DNA of 32,668 bases. It comes from Brucella thiophenivorans (GTDB taxonomy: Bacteria; Pseudomonadota; Alphaproteobacteria; Rhizobiales; Rhizobiaceae). Below, one piece after another: positions 1 to 9,317 of the stretch; position 1 is the first letter of the stretch; the number at the start of each line of letters is the position of its first letter. Made by a program: the position numbers and the translations under genes. The DNA lies in contig NZ_NNRJ01000002.1 of NCBI RefSeq assembly GCF_002252445.1, forward strand, positions 1-32,668, written 5' to 3'. Below the pieces are notes generated by a model. It saw nothing but the letters and a program-made list of their open reading frames with translations, ran no database searches and was not told the DNA's origin.

Positions 1-182
1 TGAAATCGCTCAACACATTTTGGAACAGGCTCTAAGGCAATCGGGACGTTATATCCGATTGCCGAATGAGAACGATCCTCATTGTAGTGTCTAAGCCGTT
101 TCTTTAACTTTTCGCGCCATCTTCAAGGGTTAAGAACGAGTTTGCGTTCAAATATTCAGCAAGAAGCTTGCTGTTGAAGGCC
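1..182 (-). pseudogene. IS3-family transposase OrfB remnant, C-terminal part
   Basis: Reading the minus strand from about 180 downwards gives FNSKLLAEYLNANSFLTLED, then after a frame change near 75 it gives LRHYNEDRSHSAIGYNVPIA. Both are typical of the C-terminal end of IS3-family integrase-type transposases, where the end of the DDE domain reads (R/H)YN-(E)-R-H-AIG. No single frame stays open, so this is a dead fragment that also runs off the left edge of the window. Its upstream continuation lies on the other side of the IS630 element, at 1226-1345. Family assignment is good; the subgroup was not determined. Confidence 0.75.
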
Positions 183-184
183 TA

Positions 185-1222
185 GAGCATATCCTTTGAA
201 CGCTGAATCGATTTTGCAGTGACAGTGAACGATTTGTCTGATTCAAGGTTTCCAGTTATGGAGGCTTTTAATGGGTCGAGCATTAAGCACTGATTTGCGG
301 TCACGCGTTTTGAAGGCTGCAAACGAAGGATTGTCGGCACGCAATGCGGGCGTACGGTTTGAGGTGTCCGCAGCGAAAGCGATCCGCTGGGTTTCTCGTG
401 CGCAGGACGTTGAGTTGGAAGCACGACGTCCGGGTCGACGACGCGGTTCAAGACTTGATGCCGATGAAAATTTCATCATGAGTATGATTGAAGAGCGCAA
501 AGACATCACGCCTAACGAAATGGTTGCGCGTCTGGCTCAAGAGCGCGGCCTTCAGATTGTGCGGAGTGCTTTGAATACTTGGCTACGGGGCCGTGGTTTA
601 ACTTACGAAAAAGACCGCACATGCATTGGAGTCGGAACAGCCAGACCTAATGAGTAGGCGCGAGGCGTGGTTTGAAAGCCAACTTGAACTTGATCCTGAA
701 AGGCTGGTTTTCATCGACGAAACAGGACTGAATACGAAAATGGTGCGGTTGCTTGGGCGCAGCCTACGAGGCGAAAGATGTCACGCAGGCATCCCACATG
801 GTCACTGGAAAACAACGACGTTTACCGGCACGCTCCGCCTCTCAGGCATGACAGCACCCATGGTGCTGGATGGCGCAATGCCGATGCCTTTCGTGCTTAT
901 ATCGAACAAGTGCTCGTGCCGACACTGACCCCCGGTGACATGGTGATCATGGACAGTTTGCCTGCTCATAAGGTTCCAGGCATCAGAGAAGCGATTGAGG
1001 AGGCAGGTGGTCAAATACGGTATCTGCCGCTCTATAGTCCCGATTTCAACCCAATAAAGGTGGCGTTCTCAAAACTCAAAGCACATCTGCGTGCAAAAGC
1101 CGAACGCACTGTCGAAGCGCTGTGGGATGCCGTCGGCCAAGTCATAACATTGTTCGAACCAACCGAGTGCGCCAACTACTTTGCAGCTTGCGGTTATGAC
1201 CCAACATAAAACGGATGCGCTC
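185..1222 (+). mobile_element. IS630-family insertion sequence inserted at a CTAG site
   Basis: The element is bounded by imperfect inverted repeats: GAGCATATCCTTT at the left and, read inwards from the right, GAGCGCATCCGTTT. Each end is preceded by CTA, so a TA dinucleotide (183-184 and 1223-1224) is duplicated inside a CTAG context, the usual target signature of IS630/Tc1-mariner elements. The length of about 1.04 kb fits the family. The interrupted sequence is an IS3-type transposase gene on the minus strand, whose two halves can be joined across the element. Confidence 0.8.
271..1209 (+). pseudogene. IS630-family transposase, frameshifted
   Basis: The first frame (271-657) encodes the helix-turn-helix half (MGRALSTDLRSRVLKAANEG). 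Homologous sequence then moves to the +2 frame at the A-rich stretch around 606-613, giving KKTAHALESEQPDLMSRREA and the first catalytic Asp in VFIDETGLNTKM. It returns to the first frame around 873-885, giving FRAYIEQVL, the second Asp in VIMDSLPAHK, and SPDFNPIK. The family normally has NPIE at that last position, where E is the third DDE residue; here the codon is AAG (Lys). Two frame changes plus loss of the catalytic Glu make an active enzyme unlikely. The direction of the first shift does not fit ordinary -1 programmed frameshifting. Confidence 0.8.
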
Positions 1223-1225
1223 TAG

Positions 1226-1345
1226 ATAATCCGTTGTCCGTCGGCTTTCTGGACCTGGATAAGTCCAGCGTGACATTGATAGCATAAGCCCACCGATCTA
1301 GGTCACGCGAAACAAACTCGCTTCCGTAACAGCTTCGGAATGGGC
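1226..1345 (-). pseudogene. IS3-family transposase OrfB remnant, upstream part
   Basis: The minus strand reads EFVSRDLDRWAYAINVTLDL followed by SRSRKPTDNGL, the conserved IS3 stretch around the second catalytic region (usually EF-SR-LD-WAY-GV-LDFSRPGKPTDN). It stops at the right end of the IS630 element, and the next residues (FNSKLLAEYL) resume beyond its left end near position 180. Around 1330-1345 the expected Asp of the S-D-G-S-EF motif is replaced (RSCYGSEF), so the gene was probably decaying already. It abuts a plus-strand IS3 remnant near 1330. Confidence 0.75.
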
Positions 1346-1597
1346 TGAAAATCAGGAGTTACAATTAGTCACATCCAAACAAGGAGAGCCGCATAAAAAT
1401 GCATATGCCATGATTGGTTCTATCAGCATATCATTGAAATCATTGAAAAGACACAGGAATTCGCCACACAACGACTTTTGACGTGTAAGAACGAACGGCC
1501 CAATATGTTTAGCGGCGGTATAACACTCGCACAAAAACTGAAAATGGCTGCGTAAATTCTACTGTCGCACCCCATTAAAAATAGGGCGATTACCAGA
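1329..1597 (+). pseudogene. Second IS3-family transposase remnant with its terminal end
   Basis: Frame pieces read SEWAENQELQLVTSKQGEPH then KNAY, and after a deletion and frame change they read YQHIIEIIEKTQEFATQ, ERPNMFSGGIT and AQKLKMAA, ending at a stop at 1553-1555. This is the characteristic C-terminus of IS3-family OrfB proteins that end NERPNM-(A/I)GGITP-KL-MAA. The following CCCCATTAAAAATAGGG-type sequence (about 1570-1590) looks like the element's end. About a dozen codons are missing in the middle, so it is a fossil. It is distinct from the minus-strand IS3 remnant beside it. Confidence 0.7.
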
Positions 1598-1878
1598 GCA
1601 TCTTCAGCTCCTTCAAGATTGCGTTAATCCGAATTTCAGTGAACTGTCCACCTTTGGTGTTGATGACGGAGGTTACCAATTTTCCAAGATAGAGGGAGCT
1701 TAGGCCGCTGGCCACCCGCAATTACTCCGCTCGCCATTCTCACCGTGGATTGGGGAGGGGCTTCACAATATATCTGCTAAAGTTTCTATATCGCAGTTTG
1801 ATCTTTCTTAAATGCTTTGCAGCAGGTACTAATGCGGCAAATCACTAATTATAATAAGTTTACGAGGTAAACTGATCT
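1598..1878. other. Gap with no recognised gene, upstream of the 911-aa gene
   Basis: No gene is recognised here. The minus strand holds a short open stretch of about 36 codons (roughly 1606-1715, reading LGKLVTSVINTKGGQFTEIR and on to a stop). It could be the tail of an unrecognised, truncated protein, but it has no visible start. The last 130 bases are AT-rich and presumably carry the promoter of the polysaccharide gene; TTTACGAGGTAAACTG just before 1879 contains a GAGGT ribosome-binding site. Confidence 0.4.
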
Positions 1879-4614
1879 ATGGATGATATGGTGGTAGAAG
1901 ATTTTTCATTCGAGGCGGCCCTAGCGCTTCCACAAGACGTCACAGTACCAGGGCCTTGGGCCGGGCATATACCATTTGCCCACTGGATTATTGCAACATT
2001 AAAGCCAGCGTTAGTTGTCGAGCTGGGGACCTATAAGGGTAACTCGTATCTTAATTTTTGCCAATCGATTGTTGAGCACGATGTTAAATCAAAAGCATTC
2101 GCAATTGATACTTGGCAGGGCGATACGCACAGCGGTTATTACGGGGAAGAAATTTTAGCGGAATTAAAGTCACGCCACGACCCAAAATACGCTAGCTTTT
2201 CGACGCTCGTAAGATCTTCATTCGATGACGCCGTCAAAAAATTTGAAGATGGATCAATCGACTTATTACACATCGACGGACTGCACACTTATGAAGCGGT
2301 AAGAAATGACTTTTTCAACTGGTTTCCTAAACTTTCTGAGAGAGCGGTCGTATTGTTCCACGATACGAATGTCCATCAGATGGGTTTCGGAGTATACAAA
2401 TTTTGGGAAGAAATATCTCAGTTATACCCATCATTCAACTTTCTTCATAGTAACGGGCTAGGCGTGCTCGCAGTTGGCGGCGATAACTGTCCGACTGCAA
2501 TTCTGCGGATCGCTGAAGGACGTGAAGGGGATTATATCCGATCATATGCATTTAAATTGTTTTCTTATCTAGGTAAGTCAATTGAGAATAGCGTTCAGTT
2601 AATAAGCGCTAGGGATGAAATTTCTGAAATTCGTCGATTTTCGGCCGAGAAAGAAGCATTAGTCTCAACTCTTAGAAAGGAGAACGAAGAAATAATATCT
2701 ACTTTGAGCAAGAAAGATTCTGATCAACGCAAACTTCAGGACTCGCTGGGAAGCGAATTGAAGATTGCGGAAATGAAAATCAAAGCTCTTCAGGACTCGC
2801 TAGGAAGCGAATTGAAGATTGCGGAAATGAAAATCGAAGCTCTTCAGAACTCAACAAGTTGGAAAATTACCTATCCATTGAGAAAGCTTAGCATAATTGC
2901 GCGGAGGGGGCAGCGCGCCATTAAGCTTATATCAAGGGGTGAGGTAAGACCGCTATACCATTCATTAAAGGCACGTCTGCCGAAAAACAATGTTGGGAAT
3001 CAACCATCAACAAGCTTTGATAAAAGTCGAGAAAAGCTGCTAGCGGAAAAGACACTCGCTAACGTTAAAACCGTAACAATTGTTACAACAGACCATACTA
3101 TATTTGTTGCAAATTTAGTGGCGCGAGAGTTATCTGCAATCGGTATTACTACGGATGTGACGACGGTAATGCCGCCGAAATTCGGGAGCGATCTTTACAT
3201 AGTTATTTGTGCCCAGATGTTTTCCACGCTGCCGCCTCCCCTCAAAAGAATTATATTTCAGATGGAGCAGTCTGTCAGTTCGCGTTGGTTTAATGCTGAT
3301 TATATAGACATATTAAAAAATTCTCTCGCTGTTTTTGATTACTCGATAAAAAACTTGTCGTTTCTAGAGGAAAAAGGGTTGGGTTACCCCAAAACGTACT
3401 ATGTTCCAATTTCCTGTTTACCACACTACGATAAGTGGCTTGGGGAGAATGAAAGCGATGTTACTTTATTAGACAATGATCAATATGATGTATTATTTTA
3501 CGGAGATATTCGCAATGAAAGGCGTTCACTTTACATAACAGAACTAAAAAAACATTTCAGGGTTAAAGTAATAAATGATTCTTTCGGTGCGGAAATAAGA
3601 CAAGCAATTAGAAGGGCGAAGGTTGTCGTCAATATCCACTATTATGAAGATGCTTTGCTTGAAACTACTCGTATCTGCGAGTGCCTATCTTTAGGAACTA
3701 AAGTAATTTCCGAAATAGGTAGTGACCAGTCTGAACATAGCTCTTTGGATGACTTAGTGAAATTTGTAAATGTCGGCGATGTCCCCGGTATGATCGAAGC
3801 GATAAATTTGGAATTAAATGGCAGCTCGTACGACGTAGACAAACAACTAATACATGAAAATTCGAAGACGTTTTCGGTTATGTTTCATCGCGCTCTTTTT
3901 GATCTTGGGTTGATTTCATATAACCAATTCTGCGAACTCATTGAGAGCACCACTTTCACTGAGGACACATATTTTCTAAGCCTGCCTGAGACGCCTAATC
4001 GACGTTCTCAGTTCATTAATGAAATGCCTTACTTGATAAAACCGTTCAACGGATTGCGTCAGCGTCCAGGCTGGATGGGAACCGCGTATAGCTACAAGTT
4101 CCTAGCACGCAAAGCAATGGATGCAGGCAAGGAACGCTTATTAGTTTATGAGGACGACGTAGAATTTAAAAAAGGACATATAGCACAACTTGGAAAGATT
4201 AATCGTTTCTTGAATCAGTTAGATCCGAATGAATGGGACGTATTTTCAGGCTTCATAGGTGACTTACATGCTGACTGCCGAATTTTAGATGTAATTGAGT
4301 TCGAAGGAACAGAATACATAAAAATTGATAAAATTGTGAGTGCAGTTTGCAATATATATAACTCGAAAGCTCTAAAATTGCTCAGCGAATGGTCTAATAT
4401 TAATTCCGATTCCGCAACAGACACAATCGATCGGTATTTGGAACGAATAAATGGGCTCACCTCCTACACTACACTACCATTTTTGGTAGGGCATCGTGAT
4501 GACGCTGAATCAACCCTGTGGGGGGCTCATAACTCTTCGATGATTGCGATGATTAATAGGAGCGAGGAACTGCTAGCGAAAAAGATAGCGGAGTTTAAAG
4601 CGCAGAAATTATAG
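1879..4614 (+). CDS. Multidomain methyltransferase / glycosyltransferase for surface polysaccharide
   Basis: This 911-residue protein has three parts. Residues about 25-230 are a class I SAM-dependent methyltransferase of the Methyltransf_24 type: VELGTYKGNS (47-56) is the SAM-binding loop, and DLLHIDGLHTYEAV (128-141) and LFHDTN (159-164) are typical of the family. A coiled coil (about 240-325) contains two near-identical 18-residue repeats (286-303 and 304-321) and ends in the NSTSWKITYPLR linker common in bacterial glycan-modifying enzymes. Residues about 390-660 resemble a GT-B glycosyltransferase, with the late motif RICECLSLGTKVISE (from about 598). Residues about 690-900 resemble family 25 glycosyltransferases, with FLSLPETPNRR and the acidic metal-binding motif VYEDDVEF near 755. 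The gene is AT-rich compared with the rest of the window, suggesting transfer. It probably modifies or builds O-antigen; donor and acceptor are unknown. Confidence 0.7.
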   Translation: MDDMVVEDFSFEAALALPQDVTVPGPWAGHIPFAHWIIATLKPALVVELGTYKGNSYLNFCQSIVEHDVKSKAFAIDTWQGDTHSGYYGEEILAELKSRHDPKYASFSTLVRSSFDDAVKKFEDGSIDLLHIDGLHTYEAVRNDFFNWFPKLSERAVVLFHDTNVHQMGFGVYKFWEEISQLYPSFNFLHSNGLGVLAVGGDNCPTAILRIAEGREGDYIRSYAFKLFSYLGKSIENSVQLISARDEISEIRRFSAEKEALVSTLRKENEEIISTLSKKDSDQRKLQDSLGSELKIAEMKIKALQDSLGSELKIAEMKIEALQNSTSWKITYPLRKLSIIARRGQRAIKLISRGEVRPLYHSLKARLPKNNVGNQPSTSFDKSREKLLAEKTLANVKTVTIVTTDHTIFVANLVARELSAIGITTDVTTVMPPKFGSDLYIVICAQMFSTLPPPLKRIIFQMEQSVSSRWFNADYIDILKNSLAVFDYSIKNLSFLEEKGLGYPKTYYVPISCLPHYDKWLGENESDVTLLDNDQYDVLFYGDIRNERRSLYITELKKHFRVKVINDSFGAEIRQAIRRAKVVVNIHYYEDALLETTRICECLSLGTKVISEIGSDQSEHSSLDDLVKFVNVGDVPGMIEAINLELNGSSYDVDKQLIHENSKTFSVMFHRALFDLGLISYNQFCELIESTTFTEDTYFLSLPETPNRRSQFINEMPYLIKPFNGLRQRPGWMGTAYSYKFLARKAMDAGKERLLVYEDDVEFKKGHIAQLGKINRFLNQLDPNEWDVFSGFIGDLHADCRILDVIEFEGTEYIKIDKIVSAVCNIYNSKALKLLSEWSNINSDSATDTIDRYLERINGLTSYTTLPFLVGHRDDAESTLWGAHNSSMIAMINRSEELLAKKIAEFKAQKL
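2734..2841 (+). repeat. Tandem 54-bp repeat within the coiled coil
   Basis: Two adjacent copies of a 54-base unit (2734-2787 and 2788-2841) differ at only two positions (CTGGGA/CTAGGA and ATCAAA/ATCGAA). Each encodes LQDSLGSELKIAEMKI-A in phase with the reading frame. A third, diverged start (LQNS) follows. The near-identity at DNA level suggests a recent in-frame duplication, and copy number here could vary between strains. Confidence 0.85.
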
Positions 4615-4718
4615 CTTCGCACAACAGAGTATTGATCTTGAACCCAAGTTTCACCCAGTTTTGAGTTCGCTCCAGCGGTCCAGACTTGGGGCTCAGGTCG
4701 ACGTTGTCCACGGATGCA

Positions 4719-5570
4719 TCAGAAGATTTTTAAACCGTTACGGTTATAGAATTTGAATGCCGATTGAATAAAGACTTTTATATGCCAGTGCCCTTTTTTC
4801 GATGCATTTCCGCCTGAATGAATTATTTTCACAGAGGGCACATAAGCTATATCGGCGAACTTGCGCGCCTTAAGAGAGAGATCAAAATCTTCAAAATAAA
4901 GGAAGAATTTATCACTAAAGCCGCCTGTGTCCTTTAAGGTAGCGCTTTTGAAAAACATAAAACACCCGCTTACAATTGGAGGGTTCCAATACACACCGTC
5001 TTGTGTTTCTGCTTTCATCTCGTATCGGGCCAATCGAGCAGAAAAAAGTGAGCGTATCTTTTTCGGCGCAAACCCTCTCAGTATTAAATCAAAGGCAGCC
5101 GGATAGCGTTTACAAAGGTATTGCCTTTGCCCATTTGGCCAAGAGGCGTGGGGGCTTAACAAGCCGCAGTTTTCATTTTCGCGCATGAAAGCAAGAGCGT
5201 TTACCAGTGCATCCGGGGCAAGTTGAATGTCCGGATTGAGAATGAGATGAAATTCGCCCATCTGTTGAATAGCAATATTGTGGGCTCTGCCAAAACCAAC
5301 ATTGCCTTGTCCATGGATTAATTTGACGGGCAATTTTGCATAGTTGCGCAATAAGAATGAGGCAACCTCATTGCTGACGGAATTGTCTACAACTGTGATC
5401 GAGAAGGAGCCATCTGCGAATCCATTGAGCGCCATTTTCAGGCTATTCAACGTTTTTTCGAGTTCAGCAAAATTTGGATTAAAGGTAACAATTGAAATTG
5501 TCAGCAATGACTGTTTATTGGTTGGTTGATATGTTGCTGAAACACTATTAATCATTCTGCTAATTCTCAA
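4719..5570 (-). CDS. Family 2 glycosyltransferase, rhamnosyltransferase-like
   Basis: This 283-residue GT-A fold enzyme has a leading TISIVTFNPN strand, VVDNS after the second strand, NVGFGRAHNIAI, and the DxD-equivalent LILNPDIQL. The late FLYFEDFDLSLKA segment carries the putative catalytic base. Together these are the pattern of the WbbL/RfbF-type rhamnosyltransferase group. It has no membrane segments and should act on the cytoplasmic face, adding a sugar to a lipid-linked O-unit. The adjacent rfbACBD operon, read in the opposite direction, supplies dTDP-L-rhamnose, which makes rhamnose a reasonable but unproven donor. It is transcribed convergently with the 911-residue gene and divergently from rfbA; the start at 5570 is the first Met of the frame. 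Confidence 0.8.
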   Translation of the reverse strand: MRISRMINSVSATYQPTNKQSLLTISIVTFNPNFAELEKTLNSLKMALNGFADGSFSITVVDNSVSNEVASFLLRNYAKLPVKLIHGQGNVGFGRAHNIAIQQMGEFHLILNPDIQLAPDALVNALAFMRENENCGLLSPHASWPNGQRQYLCKRYPAAFDLILRGFAPKKIRSLFSARLARYEMKAETQDGVYWNPPIVSGCFMFFKSATLKDTGGFSDKFFLYFEDFDLSLKARKFADIAYVPSVKIIHSGGNASKKGHWHIKVFIQSAFKFYNRNGLKIF

Positions 5571-5752
5571 TTCACAGGGTAGGGTTCGGCTTTGAAATTA
5601 TTACGATAAGCTGAAAGTGTCTGTTCACCGTTTAGTTTCGTTTATCTCCGCGTTATGGTCTGGTTATCGCCAAAACGAAGCCATCATCTTAGGCATAATG
5701 TCTATCTACAATATCGATGTGGGAGAAGTAAGATGTTAGGAAATCAATTCGT

Positions 5753-6634
5753 ATGAAGGGAATTATTCTCGCGGGTGGCAGTGGTACGAGACTGTACCCT
5801 TTAACCATTGCTGTCTCTAAGCAGATTTTGCCAATTTATGACAAGCCGATGATTTATTATCCGCTGAGCGTTCTGATGCTGGCCGGTATTCGCGATATTC
5901 TTGTCATCTCCACTCCGCATGATCTTCCGCTTTTCCAAAAGCTACTAGGTGATGGAAGTGAATTTGGCATTAATTTCTCGTACGCCGAGCAGGCACATCC
6001 TAACGGATTGGCTGAAGCGTTCATCATTGGCCAGGAGTTTATTGGTAATGATAGCGTCGCAATGATCCTCGGCGATAATATCTATTTTGGTGACGGCCTT
6101 TCGAAATTATCTAAGTTGTCTGCGCAGCCAATGAAGGGCGCGAGTGTTTTTGCATATCGCGTAGATGATCCGCAGCGCTATGGTGTTGTCGAATTTGATA
6201 ACAAAACCGGTCAAGCAATATCGATTGAAGAAAAGCCGGAAAAACCGAAGTCACACTGGGCTGTAACGGGCCTTTATTTCTATGATAATCAGGTGATCGA
6301 CATCGCAAGTTCGATCAAGCCATCAGCGCGCGGGGAGCTTGAGATCACTACTGTTAATAATGTGTATCTCGGAAGAGGGGAACTGAATGTTCAGCGTTTC
6401 GGGCGAGGATATGCTTGGCTAGATACCGGAACCCATGACAGCCTTCATGAAGCATCATCGTTTGTACAAACCATTGAAAAACGACAGGGCATCAAGATTG
6501 CTTGTCCTGAAGAAATTGGTTTGGACAAAGGCTGGCTAAGCAGCGAGGCCGTTTTGGAGCGTGCAGCCAAACTTGGCAAAACTGAATATGCAGCTTACCT
6601 GCGTCGACGTGTTGACGAACTAGGAAAAGATTGA
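5753..6634 (+). CDS. rfbA: Glucose-1-phosphate thymidylyltransferase RfbA (RmlA)
   Basis: Makes dTDP-D-glucose from dTTP and glucose-1-phosphate, the first step of dTDP-L-rhamnose synthesis. The 293-residue length matches RmlA. The nucleotide-binding signature [11 protein letters not shown] is at residues 8-18, [13 protein letters not shown] contributes the catalytic Lys and substrate contacts, and LGDNIYFG (107-114) carries the metal-binding Asp. It is first gene of the four-gene rhamnose operon and overlaps rfbC by one base. The 180-bp gap upstream, shared with the divergent glycosyltransferase, should hold the promoter. Confidence 0.96.
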   Translation: MKGIILAGGSGTRLYPLTIAVSKQILPIYDKPMIYYPLSVLMLAGIRDILVISTPHDLPLFQKLLGDGSEFGINFSYAEQAHPNGLAEAFIIGQEFIGNDSVAMILGDNIYFGDGLSKLSKLSAQPMKGASVFAYRVDDPQRYGVVEFDNKTGQAISIEEKPEKPKSHWAVTGLYFYDNQVIDIASSIKPSARGELEITTVNNVYLGRGELNVQRFGRGYAWLDTGTHDSLHEASSFVQTIEKRQGIKIACPEEIGLDKGWLSSEAVLERAAKLGKTEYAAYLRRRVDELGKD

Positions 6635-7185
6635 TGGAAGTCCGCGCTTTAGGTTTAGATGGTGTTTATGAGATCATTCCACGTAAGTTTGGTGATGATC
6701 GGGGTTTCTTTTCCGAAACCTATAAGGTCAATGCGCTCGCAGAGGCTGGCATTGAACTGAATTTTGTTCAGGACAATCATTCTTATTCGGCTGCAAAAGG
6801 GGTGGTGCGTGGTCTGCATTATCAGCTTCCACCTTTTGCACAGGATAAGCTGGTGCGCGTCATTCGCGGTGCAATTCTCGATGTAGCCGTCGATATTCGC
6901 AAAAATTCACCGACGTTTGGTAAGTGGGTTTCACTGGAGGTCTCAGCTAAATATTGGAACCAAATTCTGGTTCCAAAAGGTTTTGCTCACGGTTTCATAA
7001 CGCTCACTGAAGAAACTGAGGTCATTTATAAAGTGACTGATTATTACGCTCCAGAGCATGATCGTTCAGTTCGTTTTGATGACCCGGCGATTGGTATCGA
7101 ATGGCCATTACCTTCATCGGGTGTGCAGCTTTCAGACAAAGATCAAAAAGCCCCACTTCTTGCCGATGCCGAAGTTTTTTCTTGA
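6634..7185 (+). CDS. rfbC: dTDP-4-dehydrorhamnose 3,5-epimerase RfbC (RmlC)
   Basis: Catalyses the double epimerisation of dTDP-4-keto-6-deoxyglucose. The protein is 183 residues, the usual cupin length. [14 protein letters not shown] (17-30) and VVRGLHYQ with the catalytic base His62 are diagnostic, as is the late VPKGFAHGF motif. The start is taken as ATG 6634, which shares its A with the rfbA stop (TGATG); AGGA about 9 bases upstream serves as ribosome-binding site. An alternative TTG one codon earlier is less likely. Confidence 0.95.
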   Translation: MEVRALGLDGVYEIIPRKFGDDRGFFSETYKVNALAEAGIELNFVQDNHSYSAAKGVVRGLHYQLPPFAQDKLVRVIRGAILDVAVDIRKNSPTFGKWVSLEVSAKYWNQILVPKGFAHGFITLTEETEVIYKVTDYYAPEHDRSVRFDDPAIGIEWPLPSSGVQLSDKDQKAPLLADAEVFS

Positions 7186-7193
7186 GGGATAAT

Positions 7194-8270
7194 ATGAAAA
7201 TTCTTGTTACGGGTGGTGCCGGGTTCATTGGCTCTGCGGTTTGCCGTCATCTCGCAGCCGATCCCGATGTCAATGTCCTCAATGTCGACAAATTGACCTA
7301 TGCGGGCAATCTGGCTTCTCTTCGACAGATTGAAAACCATCCCAATTACAGCTTTCTTCAGGCTGACATCTGTGATGACACTGGTATTCTGGAAGCTTTG
7401 CGCGCCAACGAAATAGACGTTGTTATGCATTTGGCGGCGGAAAGTCATGTTGACCGTTCCATTGATGGCCCTGGCGCATTCATTGAAACAAATATCGTCG
7501 GAACGTTCCGTCTTTTAAATGCCGCTCTCGCTTATTGGCGGGAGCTGCCAGAGCCACGCAAATCTTCTTTTCGTTTTCATCATATTTCAACGGATGAAGT
7601 GTTTGGCGATTTGCCTTTCGATAGCGGCATTTTCACGGAAGAAACACCGTATCAGCCGTCCTCGCCTTATTCGGCGTCGAAAGCAGCATCCGATCATCTG
7701 GTTCGTGCCTGGCATGAGACTTATGGATTGCCCGTCGTGCTGTCCAATTGCTCAAACAATTATGGGCCATTTCATTTCCCAGAAAAGTTGATTCCACTCG
7801 TCATCCTCAATGCGCTGGACGAGAAGCCTTTGCCGGTTTATGGCGCAGGTGCAAATGTGCGGGACTGGCTCTATGTCGAGGATCATGCACGTGCTCTGGC
7901 ACTTGTCGCGACTACTGGCAAGCTTGGTGAAAGCTATAATATCGGTGGGCGTGCAGAACGTACCAACTTGAACGTAGTGCAAACGATTTGTGCCATTCTC
8001 GATATAAAAAAACCTCGCGCAAACGGAAAAAGCTATTGTGATCTGATCACATTTGTGACGGATCGTCCTGGCCATGATCGCCGTTATGCCATTGATGCTT
8101 CAAAAATCGAACGTGAATTGGGCTGGAAGCCCCAAGAAACGTTTGAAACGGGTTTGGAAAAAACCATTCAATGGTATCTCGATAATGGTTGGTGGTGGCA
8201 GCCAATCCGTAACGGCAATTACGCGGGCGAGCGGCTCGGCAGCACGACATCAACAGAGACAAAGGCATGA
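7194..8270 (+). CDS. rfbB: dTDP-glucose 4,6-dehydratase RfbB (RmlB)
   Basis: Converts dTDP-glucose to dTDP-4-keto-6-deoxyglucose with bound NAD. The 358-residue extended SDR protein begins [14 protein letters not shown] with the Rossmann glycine motif. [26 protein letters not shown] (the catalytic DE pair of RmlB) and [10 protein letters not shown] (catalytic Tyr and Lys) follow. The start at 7194 is preceded by GAGGGA; the frame is open further upstream inside rfbC, but that extension does not resemble the family. It overlaps rfbD by four bases (ATGA). Confidence 0.96.
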   Translation: MKILVTGGAGFIGSAVCRHLAADPDVNVLNVDKLTYAGNLASLRQIENHPNYSFLQADICDDTGILEALRANEIDVVMHLAAESHVDRSIDGPGAFIETNIVGTFRLLNAALAYWRELPEPRKSSFRFHHISTDEVFGDLPFDSGIFTEETPYQPSSPYSASKAASDHLVRAWHETYGLPVVLSNCSNNYGPFHFPEKLIPLVILNALDEKPLPVYGAGANVRDWLYVEDHARALALVATTGKLGESYNIGGRAERTNLNVVQTICAILDIKKPRANGKSYCDLITFVTDRPGHDRRYAIDASKIERELGWKPQETFETGLEKTIQWYLDNGWWWQPIRNGNYAGERLGSTTSTETKA

Positions 8271-9145
8271 AGATCGTTGTAACAGGGCGTGAAGGACAGG
8301 TTGTCCAGAGTCTACTGGAGAAAGCATCCCACCGGCCCGATATGCAAGTAATCGCACTGGGTCGTCCGGAACTGGATTTGGCGAAGCCGGAGACAGTGCG
8401 TAGCGCGATCACAGCAATCAAGCCTGACTTGGTCGTTTCTGCTGCCGCCTATACGGCAGTCGATCTCGCTGAGGATGAACCAGAATTGGCGTTCTCGGTC
8501 AATGCGCGAGGCGCTCAAGCAGTTGCGGAAGAAGCAAAGGCTTGCGGGGTTCCTGTTATCCACATCTCGACAGATTACGTTTTCGCAGGTGATGCAAGCG
8601 AGCCCTATGTGGAAACGGATATTACAGGCCCTCAGGGTATCTATGGAAGCTCCAAGCTTGAAGGCGAGCGTCTCGTTGCACAAGCCAATCCAAAGCACAT
8701 TATTCTAAGAACGGCTTGGGTCTATAGTCCGTTTGGCAAGAATTTCGTTAAAACGATGTTGAAACTGGCTGAGACGCGTGATGCTCTATCCGTGGTTTCC
8801 GACCAATGGGGCAACCCGACAAGTGCACTCGATATCGCTGACGCAATTATCCAGGTGGCAGATCATTTGGCGGCCGTTCCAGATTTTTCAGCTTATGGTG
8901 TCTACCATCTGGTCGGCTCAGGAGACACGAACTGGAGTGGCTTTGCAAGAGCAATATTCAGCCAGAGCGCTGAACTTGGCGCACCAACGGCTACCATTTC
9001 AGACATTGCAACAGCTGATTACCCTACCAAAGCTGTACGCCCTGCCAATTCGCGTTTATCGAACGCTAAATTTGCCGAGGTGTTCAATTGGACGGTGCCA
9101 CACTGGCAATCGTCCCTTAGAGAAGTTCTAGCGAGGCTAATTTAG
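8267..9145 (+). CDS. rfbD: dTDP-4-dehydrorhamnose reductase RfbD (RmlD)
   Basis: Last step of dTDP-L-rhamnose synthesis: NAD(P)H-dependent reduction of the 4-keto sugar. The protein has 292 residues. [12 protein letters not shown] is the cofactor loop, [11 protein letters not shown] and YGSSKLEGE carry the catalytic Thr, Tyr and Lys, and [17 protein letters not shown] and [14 protein letters not shown] are strong RmlD signatures. It completes the operon and translation appears coupled to rfbB. The 172 bp downstream are AT-rich and contain no recognised gene. Confidence 0.96.
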   Translation: MKIVVTGREGQVVQSLLEKASHRPDMQVIALGRPELDLAKPETVRSAITAIKPDLVVSAAAYTAVDLAEDEPELAFSVNARGAQAVAEEAKACGVPVIHISTDYVFAGDASEPYVETDITGPQGIYGSSKLEGERLVAQANPKHIILRTAWVYSPFGKNFVKTMLKLAETRDALSVVSDQWGNPTSALDIADAIIQVADHLAAVPDFSAYGVYHLVGSGDTNWSGFARAIFSQSAELGAPTATISDIATADYPTKAVRPANSRLSNAKFAEVFNWTVPHWQSSLREVLARLI

Positions 9146-9317
9146 TTTTACAAAAACATCCTCTGGATCCGATAAAAAAGTAACCCAAAAGACAATATAC
9201 TTATCATACTCTACATACATTTGGGTGATTACATAAATTACTAATTCTAATTGAGAAAAATCGCTCATATTATTATTGTAAAATAAGCGGCAAATAAGGT
9301 ATGTCTATAATTAATTG

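Noticed and set aside
1606..1715. Short minus-strand frame reading LGKLVTSVINTKGGQFTEIR
   Set aside because: About 36 codons with no start and no family recognised; listed only as a possible gene tail.
7101..7193. Upstream extension of rfbB inside rfbC
   Set aside because: The family begins [14 protein letters not shown] at 7194, which has its own GAGGGA site.
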